DNA of 64,000 nucleotides from Mesorhizobium amorphae (GTDB lineage Bacteria > Pseudomonadota > Alphaproteobacteria > Rhizobiales > Rhizobiaceae): assembly GCA_003240775.1 (NCBI GenBank), contig QFNI01000002.1, positions 1 through 64,000 of the forward strand, read 5' to 3'. The number at the start of each line of letters is the position of its first letter. Position 1 is the stretch's first letter. The notes under the pieces were generated by a model. The model did not search any database. It worked only from the letters and a program-made list of their open reading frames with translations, and was not told the DNA's origin. Made by a program: the position numbers and the translations under genes. Shown piece by piece: positions 1 through 8,874 of this stretch.

Positions 1-47
1 ATGACGCCCAGGATGATGCCAGTCGCGCCCAATGTCTCAGTCGGCAT
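1..47 (-). CDS. ABC transporter permease, DppC-like (5' end only)
   Basis: Only the first 15 codons lie in the window, reading MPTETLGATGIILGV, and the gene runs off the left edge. An in-frame stop lies two codons before the ATG and a G-rich stretch precedes it, so this start is plausible. It follows the DppB-like permease after 41 bases on the same strand. In peptide/nickel-type operons the second permease sits exactly here. The identity rests mainly on position; the visible residues are too few to confirm a family. Confidence 0.4.
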   Translation of the reverse strand, partial: MPTETLGATGIILGV

Positions 48-88
48 CGCTCAGGCCCCCTGCCCGTTTCTCGTCTCAGCCTCGGCCT

Positions 89-1126
89 TCATTGAACCCG
101 GATGCGCGGGTTCAGATAGGCGTAGCCGATGTCCGAGATGAGTTGTGTGAAGAGAACGACGAAGACCGAGACGAGGCTGCACCCCAAGAGGAGGTCGATG
201 TCGTTGTTGCCGGCGGCTTCCACCAGCATGTAGCCGAAGCCCTGATAGCGGAACATGGTTTCCACGATCACGACGCCGGTCAGCAGCCATGGGAACTGCA
301 GCATGATCACGGTGAAGGGCGCGATCAGCGCGTTGCGCAGCGCGTGCTTGATCACCACGCCGCGGAAGTTCAGTCCCTTGAGGCGCGCGGTGCGGATATA
401 CTGCTGCGTCATGACCTCGACCATCGAGGCGCGCGTCATGCGGGCGATATAGCCGATACCGTAGATGGCCATCGTCATCACCGGCAGCGTGAAGTTGGTG
501 AAGGTGACGCCCTGGTTGGTGGCGGAAGCGGCCGAGCCGTTGAGCCAGCCGAGCCAGGAGGCGAAGATCACCGTGAAGATCACGCCCGACACGTATTCCG
601 GCGTGGCGGTCGTGGTGATGGAGGCGACCGACAGCGATCTGTCCGTTCGCGATCCTTCCCGCATGCCTGCCAGGATACCGATCAGCAGCGAGATCGGCAC
701 CATCGTGATCATAACCCAGAACATCAGGATGCCGGTGGCTCCCAGTGCCGGGAAGAGCTTCTGCGCGACGGGAACCTTGAACTTGGTGGAACAGCCGAAA
801 TCGCCCTGGAGGATACCGCCGTAATGCGGTTCTGAGGGCTCGTTGCAATAGCGGAAGCGCGGCACGGCCTGACCGGTCGAGGGGTCGATGGAAGGTTGCT
901 TCTCCACCACGCCCAGCCATTGGCCGTATCGGACGAAGAAGTTCTGCCGGTAGCCATTCTTCTCGAGCCAGCTTTCGAGCTGGTCCGCGGGCGAGCGCAT
1001 GTCGAGCTGGCTGATGGCCAGCTTCTTCAGGTTGGGCTCGAGGTTGATCATGTAGAACACGACCATGGTCAGGCACAGCATGGTCAGCGCCATGGTGCCG
1101 AGCCGCCTGAGAAGAAATGCGAGCAT
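89..1126 (-). CDS. ABC transporter permease, peptide/nickel type (DppB-like)
   Basis: A 345-residue inner-membrane permease. It opens with an N-terminal membrane segment (about residues 5-29, MLAFLLRRLGTMALTMLCL), has a long periplasmic loop to about residue 130, and then several hydrophobic segments. The conserved cytoplasmic loop ARLKGL...KHALRNAL near residues 238-260 is the EAA-type loop that contacts the ATPase in the DppB/OppB family. It lies 105 bases downstream of a solute-binding protein gene, with a hairpin between them, so permease levels are probably lower than those of the binding protein. The periplasmic loop is longer than in E. coli DppB, as in many alphaproteobacterial relatives. 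The substrate cannot be read from the sequence. Confidence 0.9.
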   Translation of the reverse strand: MLAFLLRRLGTMALTMLCLTMVVFYMINLEPNLKKLAISQLDMRSPADQLESWLEKNGYRQNFFVRYGQWLGVVEKQPSIDPSTGQAVPRFRYCNEPSEPHYGGILQGDFGCSTKFKVPVAQKLFPALGATGILMFWVMITMVPISLLIGILAGMREGSRTDRSLSVASITTTATPEYVSGVIFTVIFASWLGWLNGSAASATNQGVTFTNFTLPVMTMAIYGIGYIARMTRASMVEVMTQQYIRTARLKGLNFRGVVIKHALRNALIAPFTVIMLQFPWLLTGVVIVETMFRYQGFGYMLVEAAGNNDIDLLLGCSLVSVFVVLFTQLISDIGYAYLNPRIRVQ

Positions 1127-1192
1127 GGAGTGCCCCCTGCCGGCCAGGTTGGGGTCGGTCGCCGAGCACTTGGACGGAACGGCGAGTATTGC

Positions 1193-1214
1193 GGACGGGG
1201 CTCGCGCCCCGTCC
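1193..1214 (-). terminator. Hairpin between binding protein and permease genes
   Basis: A perfect 9-bp stem, GGACGGGGC / GCCCCGTCC, closes a 4-base loop (GCGA on the transcribed minus strand). There is no good T-run after it. It is more likely an mRNA-stabilising or attenuating hairpin after the binding-protein cistron than a full terminator. Confidence 0.55.
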
Positions 1215-1231
1215 CCAGCGAAAGTTGGCGC

Positions 1232-2893
1232 TTAGGCCTGCTCGTCCAGCCAGACCTTGCCGAAATCGTGCTCGAAGGTCGGGTGCATGCCGTGGTTCTT
1301 CACGGCTGCGACCGAGTTGTTGTAGAGCTTGCGCCAGTAGGGCTGGATGATGATGCCGGAATCCTGAAGGATGGTTTCGATATCCTTCATCACCGCCTTC
1401 CGGCTTTCCGCATCCGAGATACCCAGCGCCTCGTTGATCTTTGCGTCGAGATCGGGGTTGGAGTAGGCGGCCTCGTTCCAGGCCTCGCCCGTGCGGTAGG
1501 CGATGGCGACCACCTGGATGCCCAACGGGCGCATGTTCCAGTTGGTCATGGAGAAAGGATACTTCGTCCAGTCGTTCCAGAAGGTCGAGCCCGGCAGGAC
1601 CGTGCGCTTCACCTTGATGCCGGCATCGCGGATCTGCGCGGCGATCGCGTCGCCCGTGTTCTTGTGCCAGTCCTCGTCCACCGTGATAAGGTCGTGCTCG
1701 AAGTCTGCCTGGCCGGCTTCGGCCATCATGGCCTTGGCAGCGGCTGCATCACGCGTCTGCTTGGGCAGTTCGGCGTATTCGGGATGGATCGGGCAGACAT
1801 GGTGGTTCTCGGCCACCTCGCCGGCATTGCCGTAGCCGAGCTGCAGCACGACCGCGTTGTCCACCGCCATCTGGATGGCCTTACGGACCTTCTGGTCGTC
1901 ATAAGGCTTGTTGGCCACGTTGCAGCGCGCGACGATCGTGGAAGCCGTCACCACCTCAGAGGTGGTGGTGCCCACGCCTTCCAGGATCGACACGTAGTCG
2001 GCCGTGGTCTCGTGATTGGTGTGGACCTCGCCGGCCTCGAAGGCCGAAACCATGGCGGAGGGGTCGGTGCCGTAGTCGATGAACTCGACGCCGTCGAGAT
2101 AGACCTCGCCGTTCCACCACTTGTTGTCCTCGCGGCGCTTGTACACCACGCGGCCGCCGACATCGTAGGAAACGAGCTGGAAGGGACCGGTGCCGATGGG
2201 GTTCTGGACGAAATTGGCGCCCGTCTCATCGAAGCTGCGGTGAACGATCAGGCCGGGATAGTCGGTGATCTGCGGGATCAGCGCGATGTCGGCCTTGGTG
2301 AGCGAAAGCTTCACCGTCATGTCGTCGACCTTGGTCACCGAGCCTTCGCGCAGCTTGCCGGTCGCCTCGTCGACCAAGGAGCCCAGGCGGCCGGGCATCG
2401 AATTGCCTTCGGCCGACTTGTCCGCCCATCGGGTGAAGTTGAAGATCACGTCGTCGGCGTTGAATGCGTCGCCGTTGGTCCAGGTGACGCCCGGACGGAC
2501 CTTGAGCGTGTATTCGGTCGCATCGTCGTTCACTTCCCAGCTTTCCAGCAGGTAAGGCTCGAAAGTGAATTCGCGCGTGTATTTCACGAGCGGCTCGAGC
2601 GTCTGCCGCTCGGCGTTGGAGATCTCCGACCAGTCGGCCGTGCGCGGATCCTTGGGGTCCTTGATGGACATCGCCACGCGGATCACCCCGCCCTTCTTTG
2701 GCTCGCCTTCCTGTGCCTGGGCGGGCGTGGGCACGGCAAGACCGATCATGCCGTAGGCCATGGCAGTCGACGCGCCGAAGACGCTGGCCAGCGCCAGGAA
2801 CTCGCGGCGGTCTACCTCTCCGGCCTTGGCTTTCTCGGCCATGGCCAGGATGTGACCGGGCACACGATCCCCGTTGCTCTTGAAGAACGCCAT
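1232..2893 (-). CDS. ABC transporter substrate-binding protein, peptide/nickel family (SBP family 5)
   Basis: A 553-residue periplasmic solute-binding protein. It begins with a Tat-type signal: [12 protein letters not shown] around residues 28-39, a hydrophobic stretch, and a likely cleavage after AQA near residue 60. The mature part carries family-5 landmarks such as [21 protein letters not shown] and [10 protein letters not shown]. The start is supported by AAGGAAATGGGAG just upstream, and a TTGACA promoter lies close by. It heads the importer whose permeases follow on the minus strand. Tat export of a family-5 protein is not unusual in Hyphomicrobiales. The ligand could be a peptide, opine or sugar-related solute; nothing visible decides it. 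Confidence 0.93.
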   Translation of the reverse strand: MAFFKSNGDRVPGHILAMAEKAKAGEVDRREFLALASVFGASTAMAYGMIGLAVPTPAQAQEGEPKKGGVIRVAMSIKDPKDPRTADWSEISNAERQTLEPLVKYTREFTFEPYLLESWEVNDDATEYTLKVRPGVTWTNGDAFNADDVIFNFTRWADKSAEGNSMPGRLGSLVDEATGKLREGSVTKVDDMTVKLSLTKADIALIPQITDYPGLIVHRSFDETGANFVQNPIGTGPFQLVSYDVGGRVVYKRREDNKWWNGEVYLDGVEFIDYGTDPSAMVSAFEAGEVHTNHETTADYVSILEGVGTTTSEVVTASTIVARCNVANKPYDDQKVRKAIQMAVDNAVVLQLGYGNAGEVAENHHVCPIHPEYAELPKQTRDAAAAKAMMAEAGQADFEHDLITVDEDWHKNTGDAIAAQIRDAGIKVKRTVLPGSTFWNDWTKYPFSMTNWNMRPLGIQVVAIAYRTGEAWNEAAYSNPDLDAKINEALGISDAESRKAVMKDIETILQDSGIIIQPYWRKLYNNSVAAVKNHGMHPTFEHDFGKVWLDEQA

Positions 2894-3256
2894 AGGAAGA
2901 CTCCCATTTCCTTATTTGTTTGCGGCATCATTCCGCATCGACCAAGGGTTGTCAAAGCGGCTGAAGGCACTGTTCCCACAAAGAAGTGTGCAACTTTGGG
3001 TGAGGGCAAAAAGGCGGGATTGCGACAAATATGGCGCAATCTGGCTCGCCGCTGATCTCATCCCCGAAATCCGCATTCGTCTCCCTCCATCGGATTTTGC
3101 TGTCTCGGCCGGCATAGGCGCGATACAAGCCGGATGTTGATGGTGGCGTGTTCGGTCGCTGGGAGGCGATCGTCCGGCTTCGATCCATGCGGGGATGCAG
3201 GGATCGGGGCCGCAGGCTCAAAACCGGGCTGCGCCAGCCGGCAAGGGGGTATCGCG
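2894..3256. other. Intergenic divergent promoter region
   Basis: These 363 bases separate the minus-strand importer from the plus-strand macroglobulin gene. I see the promoter at 2927-2955, a purine-rich ribosome site for the minus-strand gene, and AAGGGGG just before the ATG at 3257. The open frames that cross here lack coding character and are not called. Nothing else is recognisable. Confidence 0.6.
2927..2955 (-). promoter_or_regulatory. Sigma-70-type promoter for the binding-protein operon
   Basis: On the minus strand a perfect -35 box TTGACA (2950-2955) is separated by 17 bases from AATGAT (2927-2932), which matches TATAAT at 4 of 6 positions. Transcription would start roughly 25 bases before the ATG at 2893, with the purine-rich ribosome site in between. 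Confidence 0.55.
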
Positions 3257-6200
3257 ATGAAGAGCCGTCTTTCGCTCCGCACACTTCTCACAAGCGCGCT
3301 GGCGCTCGCGCTGTGGTCCGTCCCGGCAGTTTCCCAGGAAGGGGGAACGCGGCAGATCGAGACCGTCCAGGGAATGGACTATTTCGGCTTCGACCTTCGC
3401 GCCGAGCAGAACCGGTCGCTGGAAGAGTGCAAGTCGATCTGCCTGGCCGACGAGCAGTGCCGCGCCTTCACCTACAACGAGCGTGCGCGCTGGTGCTTCC
3501 TGAAGTCCGACTTTCGCACGCTGAACCCCTTTCCGGGTGCGGTGGGCGGCAAGGTGATCGAGGCATCGGCCGAGCCGACGATCGGCGCGCCCGAAGACCT
3601 TTCCTTCGTGCCCGACTGGATGCGCACGGAGGCCCGGCAATTCCGCGCGGAATTGCTCGGCGGAGAAAGCGGCGGCGAGGAAGGGCTTGGCGCGTTGAGC
3701 GCGGAAGCGCGCCAAGCGCTTGCGAACAACGATGCCTTCACCGCCCGCGACCGCTTCGAGGCCGCGATCCGCATCGCGCCCGAGGATGGCAGCCTGTGGC
3801 GCGACCTCGCGCAGGCAGCACTCAACATCACGTCAGACGACAGCCAGCAGGTGGCTTCGGCCCAACGCGCCTTCACGGGTGCGGCGCTCGCAGCGTACGA
3901 GCTTTCGCGGACGGCGTCTTCCCGCTCCGACGCGCTGCTGATGGTGGCGCGCGCGCTCGACCGCCGCGAACTCTTCCGTCCGGCACTCCAGGCCTATGAG
4001 GCGAGCCTGGCGCTCGCCGACGACTCCGCAGTTCGTTCGGAATACGAGGACCTCAAAGCCCGGAAGGGCTTCCGCATCGTGCAGCACACCGTGGATGCCG
4101 ATACGGCCTCGCCCAGGGTCTGCGCCGAATTCTCCGAAGATCTCGCCAAGACCGGCACCGACTACGCCCAGTTCGTCCGCCTGGACGACCGGGCTCCCGC
4201 AAGCGTCGAGGCCACCGGCCGCCAGATCTGCGTCGGCGGCCTTGCGCACGGCCGAAACTACCGGATCGATTTCCGCGCGGGGTTGCCCGCGGCGATCGGC
4301 GAGGCGCTGGCTTCTCCCGTTGCGCTCAACATCTATGTGCGCGACCGCGCGCCTTCCGCACGCTTCACGGGTGACAGTTTCGTGCTTCCTGCCGGAGCGC
4401 GCCGCGGCGTGCCGCTCGTGTCCGTCAACATGGACGTGGCGGACGTGAAGCTCTTCCGCGTGGGCGACCGCGCGCTCGCGCAGCTTCTGTCGGGCTACCA
4501 GTTCCTGCGTCAGCTCGACGGCTACCAGGCCCAGAGCTTCGGCGACGACCTCGGCCAACCCGTGTGGGAGGGTCAGATCGAGATCGCCAACGAGCCGAAT
4601 GCGGAGGTCACCACCTCCTTTCCGCTCGACCAGGCGCTGCCGGAGCGCAAGCCTGGCGTCTACGTGATGACGGCGACCCCGCCCAACGATCGCACCGACA
4701 CTTGGGAAGGCCGCGCCACGCAGTGGCTGGTGGTGTCCGACATCGGGCTCTCGACCTACACCGGCGAGGATGGGCTCAACGTCTTCGCCCGCTCGCTGGA
4801 CGAAGCGACCCCGCTCGCGAACGTGGCGCTCACCCTGCTCGCGCGCAGCAACGAGGTCTTGGGCGAGGCCGTGACCGATGACCAAGGTCGCGCGACGTTC
4901 ACGCCCGGTTCGGTGCGCGGCACGGGGAGCATGGTTCCGGCCGTGCTGATGGCCCGCGGCGCGGAAGACGATTTCGTGTTCCTCGACATGACGCGCGCCG
5001 GGTTCGATCTTTCCGATCGCGGCGTCGCAGGCCGCGACGCGCCGGGCGCGCTCGACGTCTTCACCTGGACGGAGCGCGGCATCTACCGCGCCGGCGAGAC
5101 GGTGCATGCAGCCGCACTCGCCCGCGACAGCGCGGTCGAGGCTTCCGACGACCTGCCGCTGACATTCATCTTCTCCCGGCCGGACGGCGCGGAAGAACGG
5201 CGCACGGTTTCCGATGGGCGCTCGGAAGGCGGACACGCGGTGGACCTGCCGCTGCAATCCAACGCGATGCGTGGCACCTGGTCCTATGCCGTGCACACCG
5301 ACCCCAAGCAGCCCGCTGTGGCGAGGGGACAGTTCCTGGTCGAAGACTTCGTGCCGGATCGGATCGAGTTCGACCTTTCGGCCGACAAGACCGAGACCGC
5401 CCTGCGCGAGCCGGTCGATCTCACCGTGGACGGGCGTTTCCTTTATGGTGCGCCTGCGGCGGGCCTCGAACTGGAAGGCGACGTCACGCTCTCCACCAAG
5501 CGCGAATGGACGCGTTTTCCGGGCTTTCAGTTCGGCTTGGCCGATGAGGAGCCGGGCGAGGCAACCCGCATCGATCTGGCCGACCTTCCCGTCGTGGGCG
5601 AGGATGGCAAAGCGCAATTCCCGATCGTGATCGACGAGGCGCCGTCCACCACGCGGCTCGTGAACGCCCGCGTCGCCGTGCGCATGCGCGAGACGGGCGG
5701 GCGCGCCGTCGAGCGCACGCTCGACGTGGCGCTGCAACCCGAAACGGACCTGATCGGCATCCGTCCCGAATTCGGCGGCAGCGAGCTGCCGCAAGGTGCC
5801 ACGGCGCGCTTCTCGATCATCGCAGCCTCGCCCGATGGAGAGCGCAAGAGCCTGTCGGGCCTGCGCTGGAGCCTCGTGAAGGTCGAGCGCAATTACCAAT
5901 GGTATCGCGCCAACAACTCGTGGGCCTATGAGCCGATCACGACCACGAGCGCAGTGGCGAACGGGATGCTCGACGCCGGTGCAGGCGATCCCGCGACGCT
6001 TGCGATGCCCGTCGACTGGGGCCGCTACCGGCTGGAGATCGAGACGGACGATCCTGCGGGACCGGCCACGAGCGTCGAGTTCGACGCGGGCTGGTATGTC
6101 GCCCAGACCTCCACGGAAACGCCGGATGGCCTGGAGATCGCGCTCGACAAGGCGAGCTACAAGGCCGGCGAAACGGCTCGGCTTCAGGTTTCTCCCCGGT

Positions 6201-8731
6201 TTGCGGGCGAGCTCCTGGTGACGATAGGAGCGGAGCGCCTGCTCGCGGTGCAGTCGGCCTCCATCCCCGCGGGTGGCGGCACGGTCGAGATCCCCGTCGG
6301 TTCCGACTGGGGCGCGGGCGCCTATGTGACCGCCACCCTCTTCCGCCCCGGCACGGCCGAAGCCTCCCGGATGCCCGCTCGCGCCATCGGTGTGAAGTGG
6401 CTCGGGGTCGATGCCGCGGCCAAGACCCTCTCCGTCTCGCTCTCGCCGCCCGAGAAGACCGAACCGCGCCAGACGCTCTCCGTGCCCGTCAAGGTGGCGG
6501 GGGCTGGCGTCGGGACCGAGGCCTTCGTCACGGTGGCCGCGGTCGATGTCGGCATCCTCAACCTCACCCGGTACGAGGCGCCCAATCCCGAAGGCTGGTT
6601 CTTCGGCCAGCGCAAACTGCGCCTGGAACTGCGCGATCTCTATGGCCGTCTGATCGATGGCTCGCTCGGCACCACCGGCCGCCTGCGCACGGGCGGCGAT
6701 GGCGGCGGCATGACCGCTCAGGGCAAGCCGCCGACCGAGAAGCTCGTCGCTTTCTTCTCAGGCATCGTCCGTCTCGATGAGAATGGCGAAGCACAGGTCG
6801 GCTTCGACATCCCGCAGTTCAACGGCACGGTCCGCGTGATGGCGGTCGCCTGGACGCGTGAGGCGGTGGGACACGCCCAGGCGGATGTGATCGTTCGCGA
6901 TCCCGTCGTGCTCACTGCGGGCCTGCCGCGCTTCCTGGCGCCCGGCGACCGCGCATCCATGCGCCTCGATTTCGCCAACACCGATGGCCCGGCGGGCGAC
7001 TGGTCGTTTGCGATCGAGGCTGCCGGCGCCGTCGTGGCGGACGACGCGGATCTGCCGGAAACGATCCAGCTCGAACCGGGCCGCCGCCAGACAATGACCA
7101 TCCCGCTCACGGCGCTCCAGTCCGGCGATGGCTCGGTCACGGTTCGGCTTGCGCATGCCGATGGTGCGGCTGTCGAGCAGACGCTTTCGCTGCCTGTGCG
7201 CCCGGCCGCGATGCCGGTCACCACGCGAACCGTGGTCGATCTCGCTCCCGGTGCCTCACTACGCATCGATGCCGGCCTTCTCGCCGAAAGCGATCTGGAT
7301 GGCGCGAGCATCGGCATCGGGGTGTCGCGCGATGCGGGCTTCGACGTGGCCTCGCTGCTTCTGAGCCTCGACCGCTACCCCTATGGCTGTGCCGAGCAGA
7401 CCACGAGCCGGGCGCTTCCGCTGCTCTACGTGAACGAGCTTTCTGCCGCGCGCGGCATGGCGGAAGATCCCACGATCCGCGAGCGCATCCAGGAATCTAT
7501 CGACCGTGTCCTCGCTTTCCAGGCTTCGTCCGGCTCGTTCGGCCTGTGGTCGCCGGGCTATGGCGACCTCTGGCTCGACGCCTATGTCACGGACTTCCTG
7601 ACGCGTGCCCGCGAGGCCGGCTACCGCGTGCCGAGCGAAGCGATGCTGCTGGCGCTCAACAACCTGCAGAACGGCACGTCCTACGACCTCGATTTGCAGG
7701 CCCGCGGCAACGCCATCGCCTACGCGTTCTATGTTCTGGCGCGCAACAAGAAGGCGTCGATCGGCGATCTGCGCTACTATTCCGACACGCAGATCGAGGC
7801 GTTCCAGAGCCCGATGGCCGTGGCGCATCTGGCGGCCAGCCTCGCGCTCTACGGTGACCGCGCACGCTCCGAGCAGACCTTCGAGGCGGCCCTCGCGCTC
7901 GCCAAGAGCCAGACGGAGCCGAACCTTTCGCGAAACGACTACGGCTCCCGCCTGCGCGACGGAGCGGCCATTCTGGCGCTTGCCGCCGAAAGCCGCCCCG
8001 AGCCCCGCGTGGTGCCCGAACTGATCGGCCTCGTTTCCTCGGAGCATCGGCAGAGCCGTTGGACGAGCACGCAGGAGCAATCCTGGATGCTTCTCGCTGC
8101 TCGCGCACTGAAGAGCGAAGACGATGCGATCCGGCTCGACGTGAACGGCGAAGCGCACGAGGGCGCTCTCAACCGCACGGTATCGGGCGAGGCCATCGCC
8201 AGCGACCCCACCGTGCTGGCCAACCGTGGAACTGCGCCCGTTCAGGCTGTTGTCACGGCGGTCGCGGCGCCAGCCCAGCCTTTGCCCGCGGGCGGAGACG
8301 GCTTCACCATCGAGCGCACGACCTACACGCTGGATGGCGCGGAGGCGAATGTCACCGAGGCCAAGCAGAACGAGCGTTTCGTGGTGGTTCTGCGGGTGAC
8401 GCAGCAGCAGGACATCCCTGCCCGCGTACTGGTCACGGACCTCCTGCCCGCCGGTTTCGAGATCGACAATCCCGGGCTCGTTTCGAGCGCGAGCCTGACG
8501 AATTTCGACTGGCTGCCGGAGACGCAGGCCGCGCATCTGGAGTTCCGCGACGACCGTTTCGTCGCGGCCTTCAACCGCGGCGTGGGCGAAACGACCGAAT
8601 GGACGCTCGCCTATGTGGTGCGTGCGGTGACGCCCGGAACCTATGCCTACCCGGCCGCGCAGGTGGAAGACATGTATCGCCCCGAATTCTCCGCGCGCAC
8701 GGCGGCGGGGATGATGGCGGTGGTCGAGTAG
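3257..8731 (+). CDS. Bacterial alpha-2-macroglobulin with N-terminal PAN/apple domain (YfhM-like)
   Basis: A 1824-residue periplasmic protein thought to trap proteases that enter through a damaged outer membrane. The start at 3257 is preferred over an ATG 123 bases upstream because AAGGGGG precedes it and a signal peptide follows directly (LLTSALALALWSVPAVS). Residues about 35-100 form a Cys-rich PAN/apple-like domain (CKSICLADEQC...WCFLKS). Macroglobulin beta-domains follow, including the MG/bait region with FSRPDG and WTERGIYRAGETVH. The thioester motif CAEQ is present at Cys1378-Gln1381 inside YPYGCAEQTTS, so this is a thioester-competent type. There is no lipobox, unlike E. coli YfhM. pbpC follows after 143 bases, the usual partner. 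Confidence 0.95.
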   Translation: MKSRLSLRTLLTSALALALWSVPAVSQEGGTRQIETVQGMDYFGFDLRAEQNRSLEECKSICLADEQCRAFTYNERARWCFLKSDFRTLNPFPGAVGGKVIEASAEPTIGAPEDLSFVPDWMRTEARQFRAELLGGESGGEEGLGALSAEARQALANNDAFTARDRFEAAIRIAPEDGSLWRDLAQAALNITSDDSQQVASAQRAFTGAALAAYELSRTASSRSDALLMVARALDRRELFRPALQAYEASLALADDSAVRSEYEDLKARKGFRIVQHTVDADTASPRVCAEFSEDLAKTGTDYAQFVRLDDRAPASVEATGRQICVGGLAHGRNYRIDFRAGLPAAIGEALASPVALNIYVRDRAPSARFTGDSFVLPAGARRGVPLVSVNMDVADVKLFRVGDRALAQLLSGYQFLRQLDGYQAQSFGDDLGQPVWEGQIEIANEPNAEVTTSFPLDQALPERKPGVYVMTATPPNDRTDTWEGRATQWLVVSDIGLSTYTGEDGLNVFARSLDEATPLANVALTLLARSNEVLGEAVTDDQGRATFTPGSVRGTGSMVPAVLMARGAEDDFVFLDMTRAGFDLSDRGVAGRDAPGALDVFTWTERGIYRAGETVHAAALARDSAVEASDDLPLTFIFSRPDGAEERRTVSDGRSEGGHAVDLPLQSNAMRGTWSYAVHTDPKQPAVARGQFLVEDFVPDRIEFDLSADKTETALREPVDLTVDGRFLYGAPAAGLELEGDVTLSTKREWTRFPGFQFGLADEEPGEATRIDLADLPVVGEDGKAQFPIVIDEAPSTTRLVNARVAVRMRETGGRAVERTLDVALQPETDLIGIRPEFGGSELPQGATARFSIIAASPDGERKSLSGLRWSLVKVERNYQWYRANNSWAYEPITTTSAVANGMLDAGAGDPATLAMPVDWGRYRLEIETDDPAGPATSVEFDAGWYVAQTSTETPDGLEIALDKASYKAGETARLQVSPRFAGELLVTIGAERLLAVQSASIPAGGGTVEIPVGSDWGAGAYVTATLFRPGTAEASRMPARAIGVKWLGVDAAAKTLSVSLSPPEKTEPRQTLSVPVKVAGAGVGTEAFVTVAAVDVGILNLTRYEAPNPEGWFFGQRKLRLELRDLYGRLIDGSLGTTGRLRTGGDGGGMTAQGKPPTEKLVAFFSGIVRLDENGEAQVGFDIPQFNGTVRVMAVAWTREAVGHAQADVIVRDPVVLTAGLPRFLAPGDRASMRLDFANTDGPAGDWSFAIEAAGAVVADDADLPETIQLEPGRRQTMTIPLTALQSGDGSVTVRLAHADGAAVEQTLSLPVRPAAMPVTTRTVVDLAPGASLRIDAGLLAESDLDGASIGIGVSRDAGFDVASLLLSLDRYPYGCAEQTTSRALPLLYVNELSAARGMAEDPTIRERIQESIDRVLAFQASSGSFGLWSPGYGDLWLDAYVTDFLTRAREAGYRVPSEAMLLALNNLQNGTSYDLDLQARGNAIAYAFYVLARNKKASIGDLRYYSDTQIEAFQSPMAVAHLAASLALYGDRARSEQTFEAALALAKSQTEPNLSRNDYGSRLRDGAAILALAAESRPEPRVVPELIGLVSSEHRQSRWTSTQEQSWMLLAARALKSEDDAIRLDVNGEAHEGALNRTVSGEAIASDPTVLANRGTAPVQAVVTAVAAPAQPLPAGGDGFTIERTTYTLDGAEANVTEAKQNERFVVVLRVTQQQDIPARVLVTDLLPAGFEIDNPGLVSSASLTNFDWLPETQAAHLEFRDDRFVAAFNRGVGETTEWTLAYVVRAVTPGTYAYPAAQVEDMYRPEFSARTAAGMMAVVE

Positions 8732-8820
8732 CGCGCGCCATGGCGCCACTGTCCGAACACACCCAAGCACGCTTCGCCTTCACAGGGTCGAGGCGTGCGG
8801 GCTGGCTGGCAGCATTTAAC

Positions 8821-8844
8821 CTTCTCCCCGCCAACGGGGAGACG
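8821..8844. repeat. Short palindromic intergenic repeat, CTTCTCCCCG type
   Basis: CTTCTCCCCG, a 4-base loop, then CGGGGAGACG, one mismatch short of a perfect inverted repeat. Elements of this form are scattered between genes in many Rhizobiales. A related perfect palindrome occurs at 43151-43172. It lies between the macroglobulin and pbpC genes and could form an mRNA hairpin. Confidence 0.5.
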
Positions 8845-8874
8845 GCGTTCATCGGCGCTTGAAGAGGCGGAACG

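Noticed and set aside
53..92. 13-residue peptide starting inside the DppB stop
   Set aside because: Too short and without family support; the partial permease starts at 47 instead.
896..3055. Long plus-strand open frame (719 codons) opposite the binding-protein gene
   Set aside because: It is a GC-rich shadow frame: Arg/His/Gly/Val-rich with no domain, and the opposite strand encodes a clear solute-binding protein.
3833..5899. 688-codon minus-strand frame inside the macroglobulin gene
   Set aside because: Low-complexity Arg/Ala/His composition with no motif; shadow of the real gene.
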